The translations under genes and the position numbers were made by a program. This document shows positions 29,832 through 38,278 of a stretch of DNA of 64,000 nucleotides, piece by piece; the first letter of the stretch is position 1, and each line of letters begins with the position of its first letter. The stretch lies in the NCBI RefSeq assembly GCF_000236905.1, contig NC_016528.1, forward strand, positions 320,001 through 384,000. The letters are read 5' to 3'. The notes beneath the pieces are model-generated. The model saw only the letters and a program-made list of their open reading frames with translations. It was not told the origin of the DNA and ran no database searches. Origin of the DNA: Tetrapisispora phaffii CBS 4417 (taxonomy: Eukaryota; Ascomycota; Saccharomycetes; Saccharomycetales; Saccharomycetaceae).

Positions 29832-29861
29832 TGGAAACAGTGACACTTGTCACTGTTTCCA
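29832..29861. repeat. Perfect 13-bp inverted repeat (hairpin)
   Basis: The arms TGGAAACAGTGAC (29832-29844) and GTCACTGTTTCCA (29849-29861) flank the tetraloop ACTT. It lies in the DCP2-BEM3 breakpoint gap, 114 bp from the 16-bp hairpin. Function is unknown. Confidence 0.8.
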
Positions 29862-30120
29862 AGGTTATATATAAGCTATATATGTATTCATATACATTGT
29901 AAGTTCGTATTCTATTGTGAATTTTAATGTTACAAAGATGGAATTCTCTAATCAAAAATAAAAACCGTTCTTGAAAATTACATTTTGTTACTAGGTTTAA
30001 AGTTTTATTTTGAACTGTCCCTAGCCAGACCTAATGTTACAAATAAAAAATGTTTTCTAATCTAATTGTTTTTTTAATATATATATATATATATTCTATC
30101 ATTTAAATTTTAAATGTCTA

Positions 30121-33100
30121 TTATAATTGTGGTATATGAATATCAACTTCACTTCTTTCAGAATCTGGTACAGGTTCTTCATTTTTGAAAATACACCCAA
30201 AATCAACAATAAATGGTTGTAGTATATTAATTGGAATATTTAAAGTAGGTGAAAATACAATGCATAAATTCTTTAAATTCATCTTGTTGATTTTATTGTT
30301 TTGAGTGATTCTAACCAATAATTCGAATAAAGCATACATCATTGCAATGCTGGTGTCGGGTACTGATCCACTGTTTATAACATTTCTAAATTCTTGTGCA
30401 ATGATTGATGGTTTATTATAATTCTCATCGACAATATTTTTGAAAGTTTGATAATTAGAATCACCAAATATCAAATGCGGTAAAGATCTTAGATATAATT
30501 TTAATATACCAGTAACTGTGTTAACGTCAATATTTCTTGTTGCAATTGTACCGTCACCAATTGTGCTAGGATCAAAGTTACATAAATCAACGTCATATTC
30601 CTTATCAAATTTTTCTTGTAGCAGCTTAATTAATGAACTTGAACCACTTAACCTGAAGACACCTTCTTCTTGTAACCCTCTATTTTTGTATAGATACTCC
30701 AAGCACCTGAAGAACACACTTGGAATAACATATTGTCCTTGGTAAGTGTTCGAACTTAGCGCTATACAAGCATCTAACGAATTTCCAAACACTAGGTTAC
30801 GTGTTCCAAACGAACTATTAAAATTAGAGCCAGAATCACTTTTCTCTAAACTACCTAAAGTCATCGCTTCTAAAGCATTATTAATTGATGAATCTGAAAA
30901 CTTAACATCAGATGGATAATTTCTGGTGCTTGGCTTGTTCAGATTTTCATCATCATTACCGTTTGGTGCTGTTTTTTTTGAATGGGAACAAATTTCTAAT
31001 TCTGTTACTATTTTTTTATTTTCTAATGGGCTACCATTCGATGATTCGGTATTAACAAGATTCGAATCATTTTCTTTATTGTTGAAAGTTTTATTGTCTA
31101 ATGTCAAATCTGTTACATAGATATGCTCTGAAGAATTTTCAGAAGTTCTTGAGACAGGTGTAATGCTTCTCATGTTCGACACTTTCTGCATCGAACTCTT
31201 AGCACTGATGTTAGTACTATTGGTATAATTATTATTGTCATTATTATTGTCAATAGTATTGCCGTTATATGATGCACCCGAAGAGTCAACATCCATTAGC
31301 AACTTATTGATTACCTGAACCCAAGTCTCTCTTTCCTTAGGTTTCTCTGTACATAAATAATATTTGTTTGGATTTGATAAAGTTGATTTTTTCTGCTCTG
31401 TTATTATGAAACCATTCTTTGTTCCAAATTTGTCGTCTGGTAAGTTAGGCATCAATTCAATGGTAGCTTGTTTCAATTTGATTGACTCCAATACTTGTGA
31501 ATTTCTTTGGTTACATAATAGTAACATATCTTTGAGTAATTGTGCATGCCTTAATCTCCAGTTTATTCCTGTCCCCAAAGTTTTTGATTTCCTTACAATT
31601 AAAACACCATCTTTCATTAACGACGACGAATTCATATCATCAACAGATAATGGTGGAATAAAGGTATCTGTACTTATAAACTGTAAAATTTTAATAATTG
31701 CATTGTTTGGCAAATTATTAGTTTGGAATAATGTCTTGAAATAATCATTTAAGGTATCCAATCTTCCATTTACTTTGGCTGGAATATAATTGTTAAAACT
31801 ATGCTTTTCTGGTAACATTGGTAATTCTTGTAATGAATATACAGAGATGGTTGATTTCAAATATGAATCCAACTCATAAATTTGTTCAATAGTTTTCTTA
31901 AACTTAAACATTTCTTTTCGAGATGATTTATCAACAACACTAACTAGGCAAAAATTTTCGTTAGTTTCATTAAAATACAATGTTGTTAAAACGATTGGAT
32001 CAATGGTATGGAAATCATTTGGTTGTATGAACAACGGAATGTCGGATTTGATTACACTAATAGGAGTATTAACAAAACTATTTGGCGAGTTTATTTGATT
32101 CGATAAAGCTGTATTAATACGGCTATTGCTTATGTTTCTATTCGGAGTTGCTTCATTCGAAGGATTTCTGTACTTGTTCGCACTATTGACGCTATTGATT
32201 CTACCGTTGGTTACAATATTGTTGCTAGAAGATGATAGTACACTGGTAAGTGATGGTTCTCTTGTTGAATTGCCATTAATATTATTACTATCATTAATTT
32301 GTATTTGATAGTTCTCATTGATCGTCGTCGTGCCTTCTGAGTCCTCTAAAGATCTAATCGAATCCTCCAACTCGTTCTTAATATCACTGCCCACAACTAT
32401 GGGTGAACTTAATTCTACAGACTCATTGGTTCCGTCATATTTTGGTTCATCAAATTTGAAACTAGTTCGAATTGGTGTGAGCAACATTTGTTCATCTTGT
32501 GGTGGCAATGGTGGTTGTTCAGTTTTTTGAAGTCTATTGAAAAAAGGCTGAGGCAATGCATCTGGAGTGCCGGCATCAGATATGTCTTCGTCAATTTCCA
32601 TACCGTCGTTATTATTATCATTGACATTCTTCGATATGGCTGGTACTTCTCCATCAAATGATTTCACTAACAGATCATTGAAGCTAGTTAATTGTTGTTT
32701 TGAAGTTGGCGTGAATTCAATTGTGCCGTCATGATGCTGATGCTGATGCTGATGCTGATTATTATTACTCCTATTATTACTATTGTTATTGTTATTATTA
32801 TTAGATGACGATTGTAATGCATTTGTATTTTTTGAGTCAGACTTAATTTTTGTTGGTGATGTGATAGTGATTCTAGATGTTGTGTATGCTACTGAAGTAG
32901 CAGGACTGTGGAAATCCAAATCGTTACTAGGCAACCCTGGCTTACCTTCTTCTATATCAGTTACAGATTTACTTTCATCGACACCACGTTTACTCCTCGA
33001 TAACGATCGTGGTGGAAGTAATTCCAACATCTTATTCTCTTCGTATTCGTTTATTACTCTATTCAATTTGAGTATCTCTGCATCTTTTTTCTCAATGGTG

Positions 33101-33315
33101 TTTCTCAACATTTTTATTTCTTCCAGTAATTTTACAGTTTGTGTATCTTGCTCTGAATCTCCAGTTTTTGTTTCTACACCATGACGTTCATCTTCCATCG
33201 GTACTGTATTCTGTTCAATATCTTTAATCAATTGATCTTTAATTTCTCTATGGTCATCATACGCTTGCAATAAGTCAAACGCATGACTCCCACCCCCAAT
33301 CTTCCTTCTTGACAT
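30121..33315 (-). CDS. BEM3: Cdc42 GTPase-activating protein Bem3
   Basis: This gene encodes 1064 residues (S. cerevisiae Bem3 1128). Bem3 stimulates GTP hydrolysis by Cdc42 and controls bud-site polarity and septin assembly. A coiled coil lies near residues 60-95, followed by long Ser/Asn-rich disordered segments including an Asn tract and a His-Gln repeat (about 170-195). Then come a PX domain (about 415-525), a PH domain (about 560-665, with GINWRLRHAQLLKD), another disordered linker, and the RhoGAP domain (about 835-1050). The arginine finger is in GVFRLSG near 887 and the NLCIVFSPTL block near 1025. The gene corresponds to YPL115C. It is divergent from TOA1 across a 1.2-kb gap and is the first gene after the synteny break. 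Confidence 0.95.
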   Translation of the reverse strand: MSRRKIGGGSHAFDLLQAYDDHREIKDQLIKDIEQNTVPMEDERHGVETKTGDSEQDTQTVKLLEEIKMLRNTIEKKDAEILKLNRVINEYEENKMLELLPPRSLSRSKRGVDESKSVTDIEEGKPGLPSNDLDFHSPATSVAYTTSRITITSPTKIKSDSKNTNALQSSSNNNNNNNSNNRSNNNQHQHQHQHHDGTIEFTPTSKQQLTSFNDLLVKSFDGEVPAISKNVNDNNNDGMEIDEDISDAGTPDALPQPFFNRLQKTEQPPLPPQDEQMLLTPIRTSFKFDEPKYDGTNESVELSSPIVVGSDIKNELEDSIRSLEDSEGTTTINENYQIQINDSNNINGNSTREPSLTSVLSSSSNNIVTNGRINSVNSANKYRNPSNEATPNRNISNSRINTALSNQINSPNSFVNTPISVIKSDIPLFIQPNDFHTIDPIVLTTLYFNETNENFCLVSVVDKSSRKEMFKFKKTIEQIYELDSYLKSTISVYSLQELPMLPEKHSFNNYIPAKVNGRLDTLNDYFKTLFQTNNLPNNAIIKILQFISTDTFIPPLSVDDMNSSSLMKDGVLIVRKSKTLGTGINWRLRHAQLLKDMLLLCNQRNSQVLESIKLKQATIELMPNLPDDKFGTKNGFIITEQKKSTLSNPNKYYLCTEKPKERETWVQVINKLLMDVDSSGASYNGNTIDNNNDNNNYTNSTNISAKSSMQKVSNMRSITPVSRTSENSSEHIYVTDLTLDNKTFNNKENDSNLVNTESSNGSPLENKKIVTELEICSHSKKTAPNGNDDENLNKPSTRNYPSDVKFSDSSINNALEAMTLGSLEKSDSGSNFNSSFGTRNLVFGNSLDACIALSSNTYQGQYVIPSVFFRCLEYLYKNRGLQEEGVFRLSGSSSLIKLLQEKFDKEYDVDLCNFDPSTIGDGTIATRNIDVNTVTGILKLYLRSLPHLIFGDSNYQTFKNIVDENYNKPSIIAQEFRNVINSGSVPDTSIAMMYALFELLVRITQNNKINKMNLKNLCIVFSPTLNIPINILQPFIVDFGCIFKNEEPVPDSERSEVDIHIPQL
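32733..32800. repeat. Coding microsatellites in BEM3
   Basis: Four perfect GATGCT hexamers (32733-32756; coding strand CAGCAT-type, His-Gln repeats) abut an ATT-rich stretch encoding a poly-Asn tract. Both are in frame within the disordered N-terminal third of BEM3. Confidence 0.85.
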
Positions 33316-34500
33316 AATCTAATACCGATAATTCTATCCCAGTGGACACGTTCTTTTATATATATACTTGTAACCCTTAATTGCACAGTAATATAACTAC
33401 AATTTTTTTCCTAATTTGTTTATAACCTTTTTAGTATTCAACGTAATACCGTATAACCCAACTACCGATACAACAAAATATAATACAACAGTATGTTATT
33501 TATTAACTCTTTCTAATTTTTTTATATCACCCCACAATCAAATTTATCAAAATTCTATAATATAATCACCAGAACCCTATATGATAATAACAAAGCCAAT
33601 ATTCACGTTCCAATCCACTCTTCTCGATACGCTTTCAATTCTATGAAACTACTTCACTTCATCCCATCACCCACCAGATATAAAGAATCTAACCCAAGCA
33701 TCAACTTATATATATGCAATGTTATATCGATAGTTTACAAAGAGTGTCGATTTTTCACTAAAGCCCTTTCCTCTTTGTTTTTTCTTTTTTTCTGTTTTTT
33801 TTCAGAATTTTTCACCCATTCTTCATTCTTGTCTGCTACCTCTGTGTCAAAAGCCCCAAAGCCCTGTCTCTTTTGCCACAATTGTTTGTTTTGTGCTGCC
33901 AATTGCAATATATATGATACATATAACACACAGATACATGTATACTCATCAAGTCTCAAGAGGTTGCATGCACCGTCTAATGTTTGCTTGGCGTATACGT
34001 ACATATATTTGTTCAATGCTGGTGGTTGAAATTTCTTGACTGTCAGCTTTTGAAGTTGCATGTCTTTGCAAGTTAAGTTATGTAGATTGTCACAATTTAT
34101 GCAATGCTCGAGTATATATATATATATATAGTGTGTGTGTACGTATAAGCATGGTTCGATGCGATGTGTCTTGATGAGAAGAGCACGTCTATGTGTCTGT
34201 TGCTCACATGCGTGCCTGTATGTGTATGTCACGTGGGGTCAACAGGGTAACGCCATTGTTGTTGTGTCCGGGTCACTTGAGTTTTTCCCAAGAACGTTAT
34301 TTTTTTCCACAGTGAAGTGGAAAGTAAGCAAGTTGAACTTACAACAGCATACCTGGTTGTAGATAAAATAAGGTTACGTATTTGTATATATATACACTGC
34401 AAAGAAGTTCACTTTGTCTCCCAAGTGCTCTGTATCTTGTGCTGTTTGAGTGGGAAAAAACCAGTGGTAATCTCAAAAAGTTCCAACCCTCGAATACCAA
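33316..34500. promoter_or_regulatory. BEM3-TOA1 divergent intergenic region
   Basis: This gap is 1185 bp, long for this window. It contains a pyrimidine-rich T tract (about 33765-33815), an alternating TA run passing into a GT run (34111-34140), and a palindromic GTCACGTG at 34228-34235 followed by GG, a Cbf1/Pho4-type E-box. Overlapping open frames of 128 and 165 codons on opposite strands have biased, unrecognisable composition and I do not consider them genes. Confidence 0.5.
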
Positions 34501-35277
34501 ATGTCAAATAAGGAAGCTAGTAAAGTCTATGAAATCATTGTAAACAATGTTATCTCTGACGTTAGAGAAGAATTCGAAAATGTAGGTATTGACGAACAAA
34601 CCCTTCAAGATTTGAGAAGAGTCTGGAGAGAAAAACTTTCAGAAGTTAAAACTACAACTTTGTCATGGGATAATGCTCCGATGGATAATATACAACAGCA
34701 AATACAAGATCAAGCCCAATTAGCTAAGGATGGTGGAGAGATAACAGTGAAATCAGAAACACAAGGGTTGGTCCTACCGGGTCTGGACCCAAGTTCAACT
34801 ACTACAACTAATGGCATACAACAAAATACAAATAAAAGTGAAGTACCCTCTGTTGTGAAGACGGAAGAGGGGCATCAAGAAATCAAAGCAGAAGAAAATA
34901 TAGAGGATCCAAATAAATTGGAGAAGGGACAACAATTTGAACTGGAGATTGAAACTCAACTGAACCCAATGAGTTCAACTACTTCACTAGATGGAGACCT
35001 TAAAGTTTCTGATGAAAAAGAGAAAGCCCAAAAAACAAAGAGAAGTGCATTATTAGATACAGATGAAGTTGGATCCGAACTAGACGATTCAGATGATGAT
35101 TATTTGATTTCAGAGGGTGAAGATGAAGGTCCTGATGAAAATCTATTGCTATGTCTTTACGAAAAAGTTACGAGAACAAAAGCAAGATGGAAGTGTTCTT
35201 TAAAAGATGGTATCGCTACTATTAATCGTCGTGACTATACTTTTCAAAAAGCTCATGTAGAAGCAGAATGGGTCTAA
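34501..35277 (+). CDS. TOA1: TFIIA large subunit Toa1
   Basis: This gene encodes 258 residues (S. cerevisiae Toa1 286). With Toa2 it forms TFIIA, which stabilises TBP on TATA DNA. The N-terminal four-helix-bundle segment (1-55; VYEIIVNNVISDVREEFE) and the C-terminal beta-barrel segment (about 205-258; LCLYEKVTRTKARWKC, DGIATINRRDYTFQKA) are well conserved. Between them is a variable linker that ends in an acidic block DDSDDDYLISEGEDEG. The gene is convergent with the PEX25/27-like gene (gap about 100 bp), the same arrangement as YOR194-YOR193 in S. cerevisiae. Confidence 0.97.
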   Translation: MSNKEASKVYEIIVNNVISDVREEFENVGIDEQTLQDLRRVWREKLSEVKTTTLSWDNAPMDNIQQQIQDQAQLAKDGGEITVKSETQGLVLPGLDPSSTTTTNGIQQNTNKSEVPSVVKTEEGHQEIKAEENIEDPNKLEKGQQFELEIETQLNPMSSTTSLDGDLKVSDEKEKAQKTKRSALLDTDEVGSELDDSDDDYLISEGEDEGPDENLLLCLYEKVTRTKARWKCSLKDGIATINRRDYTFQKAHVEAEWV

Positions 35278-35377
35278 ATAAATATTATATAACGTTTTAA
35301 CAAAGTCTATGTTAAATTTAAAATATACTTTTACTATATGGTACGCATACTTGTTTGTTTGGTTATGATTATCTTAT

Positions 35378-36364
35378 CTAATCCTTTTTGCGCATTAATC
35401 TTAACTTATTTTCTGTTGTTTTCCATATTTTAATGAATCCAAGTACACCTGATATTAAGGACAATGTATTGTATGTGCCCCTTGGCGTTTTAATACCAAA
35501 TAAATCTGTTGTATTGGCTAAGCAATCGAATATCAATTTATACATTTCTAATTTTGTTAATTTCAATTGTTCACATAGACCATTGACTTTATTTTCTAAT
35601 TCAATCAAATTCGAAGCTCCAGAGGCTTTGATGTGATTTCTTTTTGGTAAGCCATTTGCAAGTTCTACTGCTTGGGTCCTAATTCGTAGTTCTACTTCAT
35701 TTTCCACTATCTGTTTTTTCAATTCTTTTAATTGAATAAAATTATTCTTTAAACTTAACATTATATCTAATTGCCATGACAACGATTCATGATAAACAAT
35801 TTTATTATAGACGGTTGCATTCGAATAAAATTTCAATTTGTATAGCAGATCTAATTCGTCGCACACCGTATAATACACTTCGATCGCTTTAGATAAGAAA
35901 TGTTGATTGCAAACTATCTTACGAACATTTCCTAGTGAGTTATCCTTAACCAAACTTTTGAAAATTGTAATGAAGTATGGGACCTGGAAAGGCAATGACC
36001 CAAACCTTAGGATGTATCTAAATAACGATAGATTGCTGCTTATGAAGGCTAGTCTCTTTTCATTTTTCAGATTCAAATTCAAAATAAAATATTTCAAAAC
36101 AAGAATTGGATTCCTGATCAAGTAAGCCAACTTTCTTTTCAATATCGAATCCCTTAAAGCTTCACTCAATCGGTATTTCTCAGTAAGAGTTAGTAGCGAT
36201 ACCCTTATTAAATCTAGTATATTTTTGATTATCTTAATAATTTTGTCCTTTCCTGATATAGTGTTGACAATATCCTTTAAAACAGTAATTTTTTCAATAG
36301 TTACAGCATCCTTGTTGTTCAATCCATAGCGACCCGACATACTTACCACACGTTCGATGAACAT
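35378..36364 (-). CDS. Peroxisome proliferation factor, Pex25/Pex27 family
   Basis: This gene encodes 328 residues from ATG 36364, or 320 from ATG 36340 (MSGRYGL). Both are shorter than S. cerevisiae Pex25 (394) and Pex27 (376), mainly at the N-terminus. The conserved block VNTISGKDKIIKIIKNILDL near residue 35, the C-terminal block GVLGFIKIWKTTENKLRL and the overall helical, basic make-up suit the Pex11-related Pex25/Pex27 proteins, which sit on the peroxisomal membrane and drive elongation and division. Position supports both: PEX25 is next to CAR1 (YPL112C-YPL111W) and PEX27 next to TOA1 (YOR193W-YOR194C), and here one gene lies between both neighbours. A candidate oleate response element lies about 100 bp upstream. 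Confidence 0.85.
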   Translation of the reverse strand: MFIERVVSMSGRYGLNNKDAVTIEKITVLKDIVNTISGKDKIIKIIKNILDLIRVSLLTLTEKYRLSEALRDSILKRKLAYLIRNPILVLKYFILNLNLKNEKRLAFISSNLSLFRYILRFGSLPFQVPYFITIFKSLVKDNSLGNVRKIVCNQHFLSKAIEVYYTVCDELDLLYKLKFYSNATVYNKIVYHESLSWQLDIMLSLKNNFIQLKELKKQIVENEVELRIRTQAVELANGLPKRNHIKASGASNLIELENKVNGLCEQLKLTKLEMYKLIFDCLANTTDLFGIKTPRGTYNTLSLISGVLGFIKIWKTTENKLRLMRKKD

Positions 36365-37183
36365 CTCACTGCAATGACAACAGATCAGTTGAACAAATAA
36401 TAGAATGTCTCTTATATACACCTCTAACTATATATTTAAAACATGGCATCGCAATTGGTACCGGAATGAATGGAATTAATTCCGACGGAATTAAGCAATT
36501 AGCAAAAAACCCTATAACCCATCTGAAATCTTGGTGGATGGGGCCATTCCAGAAACCCTAGACGTCTGACACTTCCCGAACTTTCATACCAACACACATT
36601 CTGTGTTCAGACGCTTTATCAATTTGGGGCCATGCCCATTAGTTTTTGTGTCACAACTTGCCAGGGCGTCCTCCCATTCCCGAGATAATCCGAAAATGGC
36701 AAATTCACTATGGCTCGCTATTTGTTTCCATTTACACGAATGGTTGGAACATTTGGAAAATAGATAACTAAGACAAATATATATCCGCGATGAGATAAAG
36801 AAAGATGTTGACAATTCAATCTGAAACTTTGATGGTGATGGTACACACATAAACGTTTAATGGTAAGATTAGAGTTTATATAACCTCTATTGGTTGGTTT
36901 CTCAAGAGAGATTATACTTGTTTGAGATAAAACATGCTATTATGTTATATACTTTTCAATGAGTTTGTGTAAATGGACATGTTGTTTTATAAATGGAAAA
37001 ACGTAGCGACCAGTCTTTAAATTTATTAAACATATATAAAGGAACTGTCAATTTAATTAACAGCATATAGATTCGAATTGTCTTAAAAAGTTCAATTATT
37101 TTAATTAATATTCCTTATTTATATGTTATAACATTAAACTAAAAAACACGTACTGCAAGATTTAATTTAAAGCGGTATCCATA
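36365..37183. promoter_or_regulatory. PEX25/27-CAR1 divergent intergenic region
   Basis: This 819-bp gap holds the ORE-like site near the peroxin gene and, about 390 bp upstream of CAR1, a PAC core GCGATGAG followed by ATAAAG (36787-36800). An 88-codon minus-strand frame (36584-36850) has no recognisable feature. I found no clear URS1 (AGCCGCCGA) or arginine box for CAR1. Confidence 0.4.
36462..36484 (-). promoter_or_regulatory. Candidate oleate response element (ORE)
   Basis: Read on the minus strand this is CGG, three bases AAT, TAA, eleven bases, CCG. That fits the Oaf1-Pip2 consensus CGG-N3-TNA-N9-12-CCG in every fixed position. It lies 98 bp upstream of the PEX25/27-like start, on that gene's strand. 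OREs induce peroxisomal genes on fatty acids. It overlaps a 19-bp odd palindrome (36476-36494, two arms TTAATTCCG/CGGAATTAA around one A), which gives a second CGG half-site. Confidence 0.6.
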
Positions 37184-38161
37184 ATGACGTTCGATATGTT
37201 AGAAAAACAAGAAACCCCACACTATAATTTTATTAAGGGCCATGCTTTGACAGTTATCAAGGCTCCATTCTCAGATGGTCAGTCAAAGAAAGGTGTTGAA
37301 AAAGGCCCAGACTATCTTTTGAAGCAAGGTTTAGTGCACGATCTAGAGAATTTAGGTTGGACTACCGAAATTGTCAACCCATTAGCTGAGGTAACTGGAA
37401 GTGTTCAGAATGTTACAACTTATAAGAATATCCACAACATAGATTCTGTTGCTTGTTCTACGGAACTTATTTACAAAACTGTCCGGGATACTACAAAGGA
37501 TGGTCGGTTTGCCTTGACTTTGGGTGGTGATCATTCCATTGCTATTGGTACTATATTAGGTGCATTGAAAACCTATCCAGATCTGGGTTTACTTTGGATC
37601 GATGCACATGCCGATATTAATACTTTGGATACAACTGAATCGGGCAATATTCATGGATGCCCTGTTGCTTTTGCAATGGGTTTGAATGAAGTTGTTCCTG
37701 CTCCTTTCTCTTGGTTAAATTCATTAAGAAAATTAAAGAAAAACAGAATTGCATATATTGGCTTAAGAGATATTGATGAAGGTGAAAAGCAGGTCTTAAA
37801 AGAAAATAATATTACGTCAGTATTCACAATGTATCACATCGATAGATACGGCATGAATAACGTCATCGAAATGGCATTGAAGGCTCTTAATAAAGATGGA
37901 GATTCTCCCATTCTATGTTCTTATGATGTCGATTCTGTGGATCCATTGTATGTACCTGCTACCGGTACACCAGTAAGAGGTGGGCTCACCTTGAGAGAAG
38001 GTTTGTTCTTAGCCGAACGGTTAGCAGAAACTGGTAACTTAGTAGGTTTAGATATAGTCGAATGTAATCCAGATTTGGCCACAAATGATATCCACGTTGT
38101 AGACACTATTTCGGCAGGCTGTGCTGTTGCAAGGTGTGCATTAGGTGAAACATTATTTTAA
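37184..38161 (+). CDS. CAR1: Arginase
   Basis: This gene encodes 325 residues (S. cerevisiae Car1 333). It hydrolyses L-arginine to ornithine and urea in the cytosol, the first step of arginine catabolism. The three manganese-binding signatures are intact: GGDHSIAIG at about 114-122, DAHADIN at about 140-146 and SYDVDSVDP at about 245-253. The C-terminal segment [13 protein letters not shown] is also typical. The gene corresponds to YPL111W, divergent from the peroxin gene and convergent with GDE1 (gap 117 bp). Confidence 0.98.
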   Translation: MTFDMLEKQETPHYNFIKGHALTVIKAPFSDGQSKKGVEKGPDYLLKQGLVHDLENLGWTTEIVNPLAEVTGSVQNVTTYKNIHNIDSVACSTELIYKTVRDTTKDGRFALTLGGDHSIAIGTILGALKTYPDLGLLWIDAHADINTLDTTESGNIHGCPVAFAMGLNEVVPAPFSWLNSLRKLKKNRIAYIGLRDIDEGEKQVLKENNITSVFTMYHIDRYGMNNVIEMALKALNKDGDSPILCSYDVDSVDPLYVPATGTPVRGGLTLREGLFLAERLAETGNLVGLDIVECNPDLATNDIHVVDTISAGCAVARCALGETLF

Positions 38162-38278
38162 ATATCTGTATAGTTTTAACTATTTGCATATAACAATTAG
38201 TACACCGTGATATTTTTTTCTAATATACTAACACATAAAATTACTATATTGAATTATTTAACTCTGATGTTATAGCCC

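Larger units (their letters stand above)
29287..30120. other. DCP2-BEM3 intergenic region, synteny breakpoint
   Basis: This 834-bp AT-rich gap lies between the DCP2 5' end and the BEM3 3' end. Left of it gene order follows S. cerevisiae chromosomes XIV and VIII; right of it chromosomes XVI, XV and II. It contains two perfect hairpins (29679-29718 and 29832-29861), a perfect Reb1-type site between them, and an AT run near 30077-30093. No gene, tRNA or transposon remnant is seen. Confidence 0.7.

Noticed and set aside
29773..29955. 60-codon minus-strand frame in the DCP2-BEM3 gap
   Set aside because: It is interrupted by the hairpin and AT-rich repeats, with no similarity or synteny support.
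33735..34232. 165-codon minus-strand open frame between BEM3 and TOA1
   Set aside because: It begins with GTG, is built of simple-repeat translations (YIYIYI, CICV) and a poly-basic end from a T-rich tract, and overlaps another open frame on the opposite strand. No family resemblance.
34228..34235. Centromere candidate because GTCACGTG matches CDEI (also at 53108-53115)
   Set aside because: No AT-rich CDEII of about 80 bp followed by a TTCCGAA-type CDEIII on either side of either site. These are more likely Cbf1 promoter sites.
36584..36850. 88-codon minus-strand ATG open frame between the PEX25/27-like gene and CAR1
   Set aside because: No recognisable motif, no syntenic counterpart, and it lies in a promoter region. 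A chance frame is the simplest reading.
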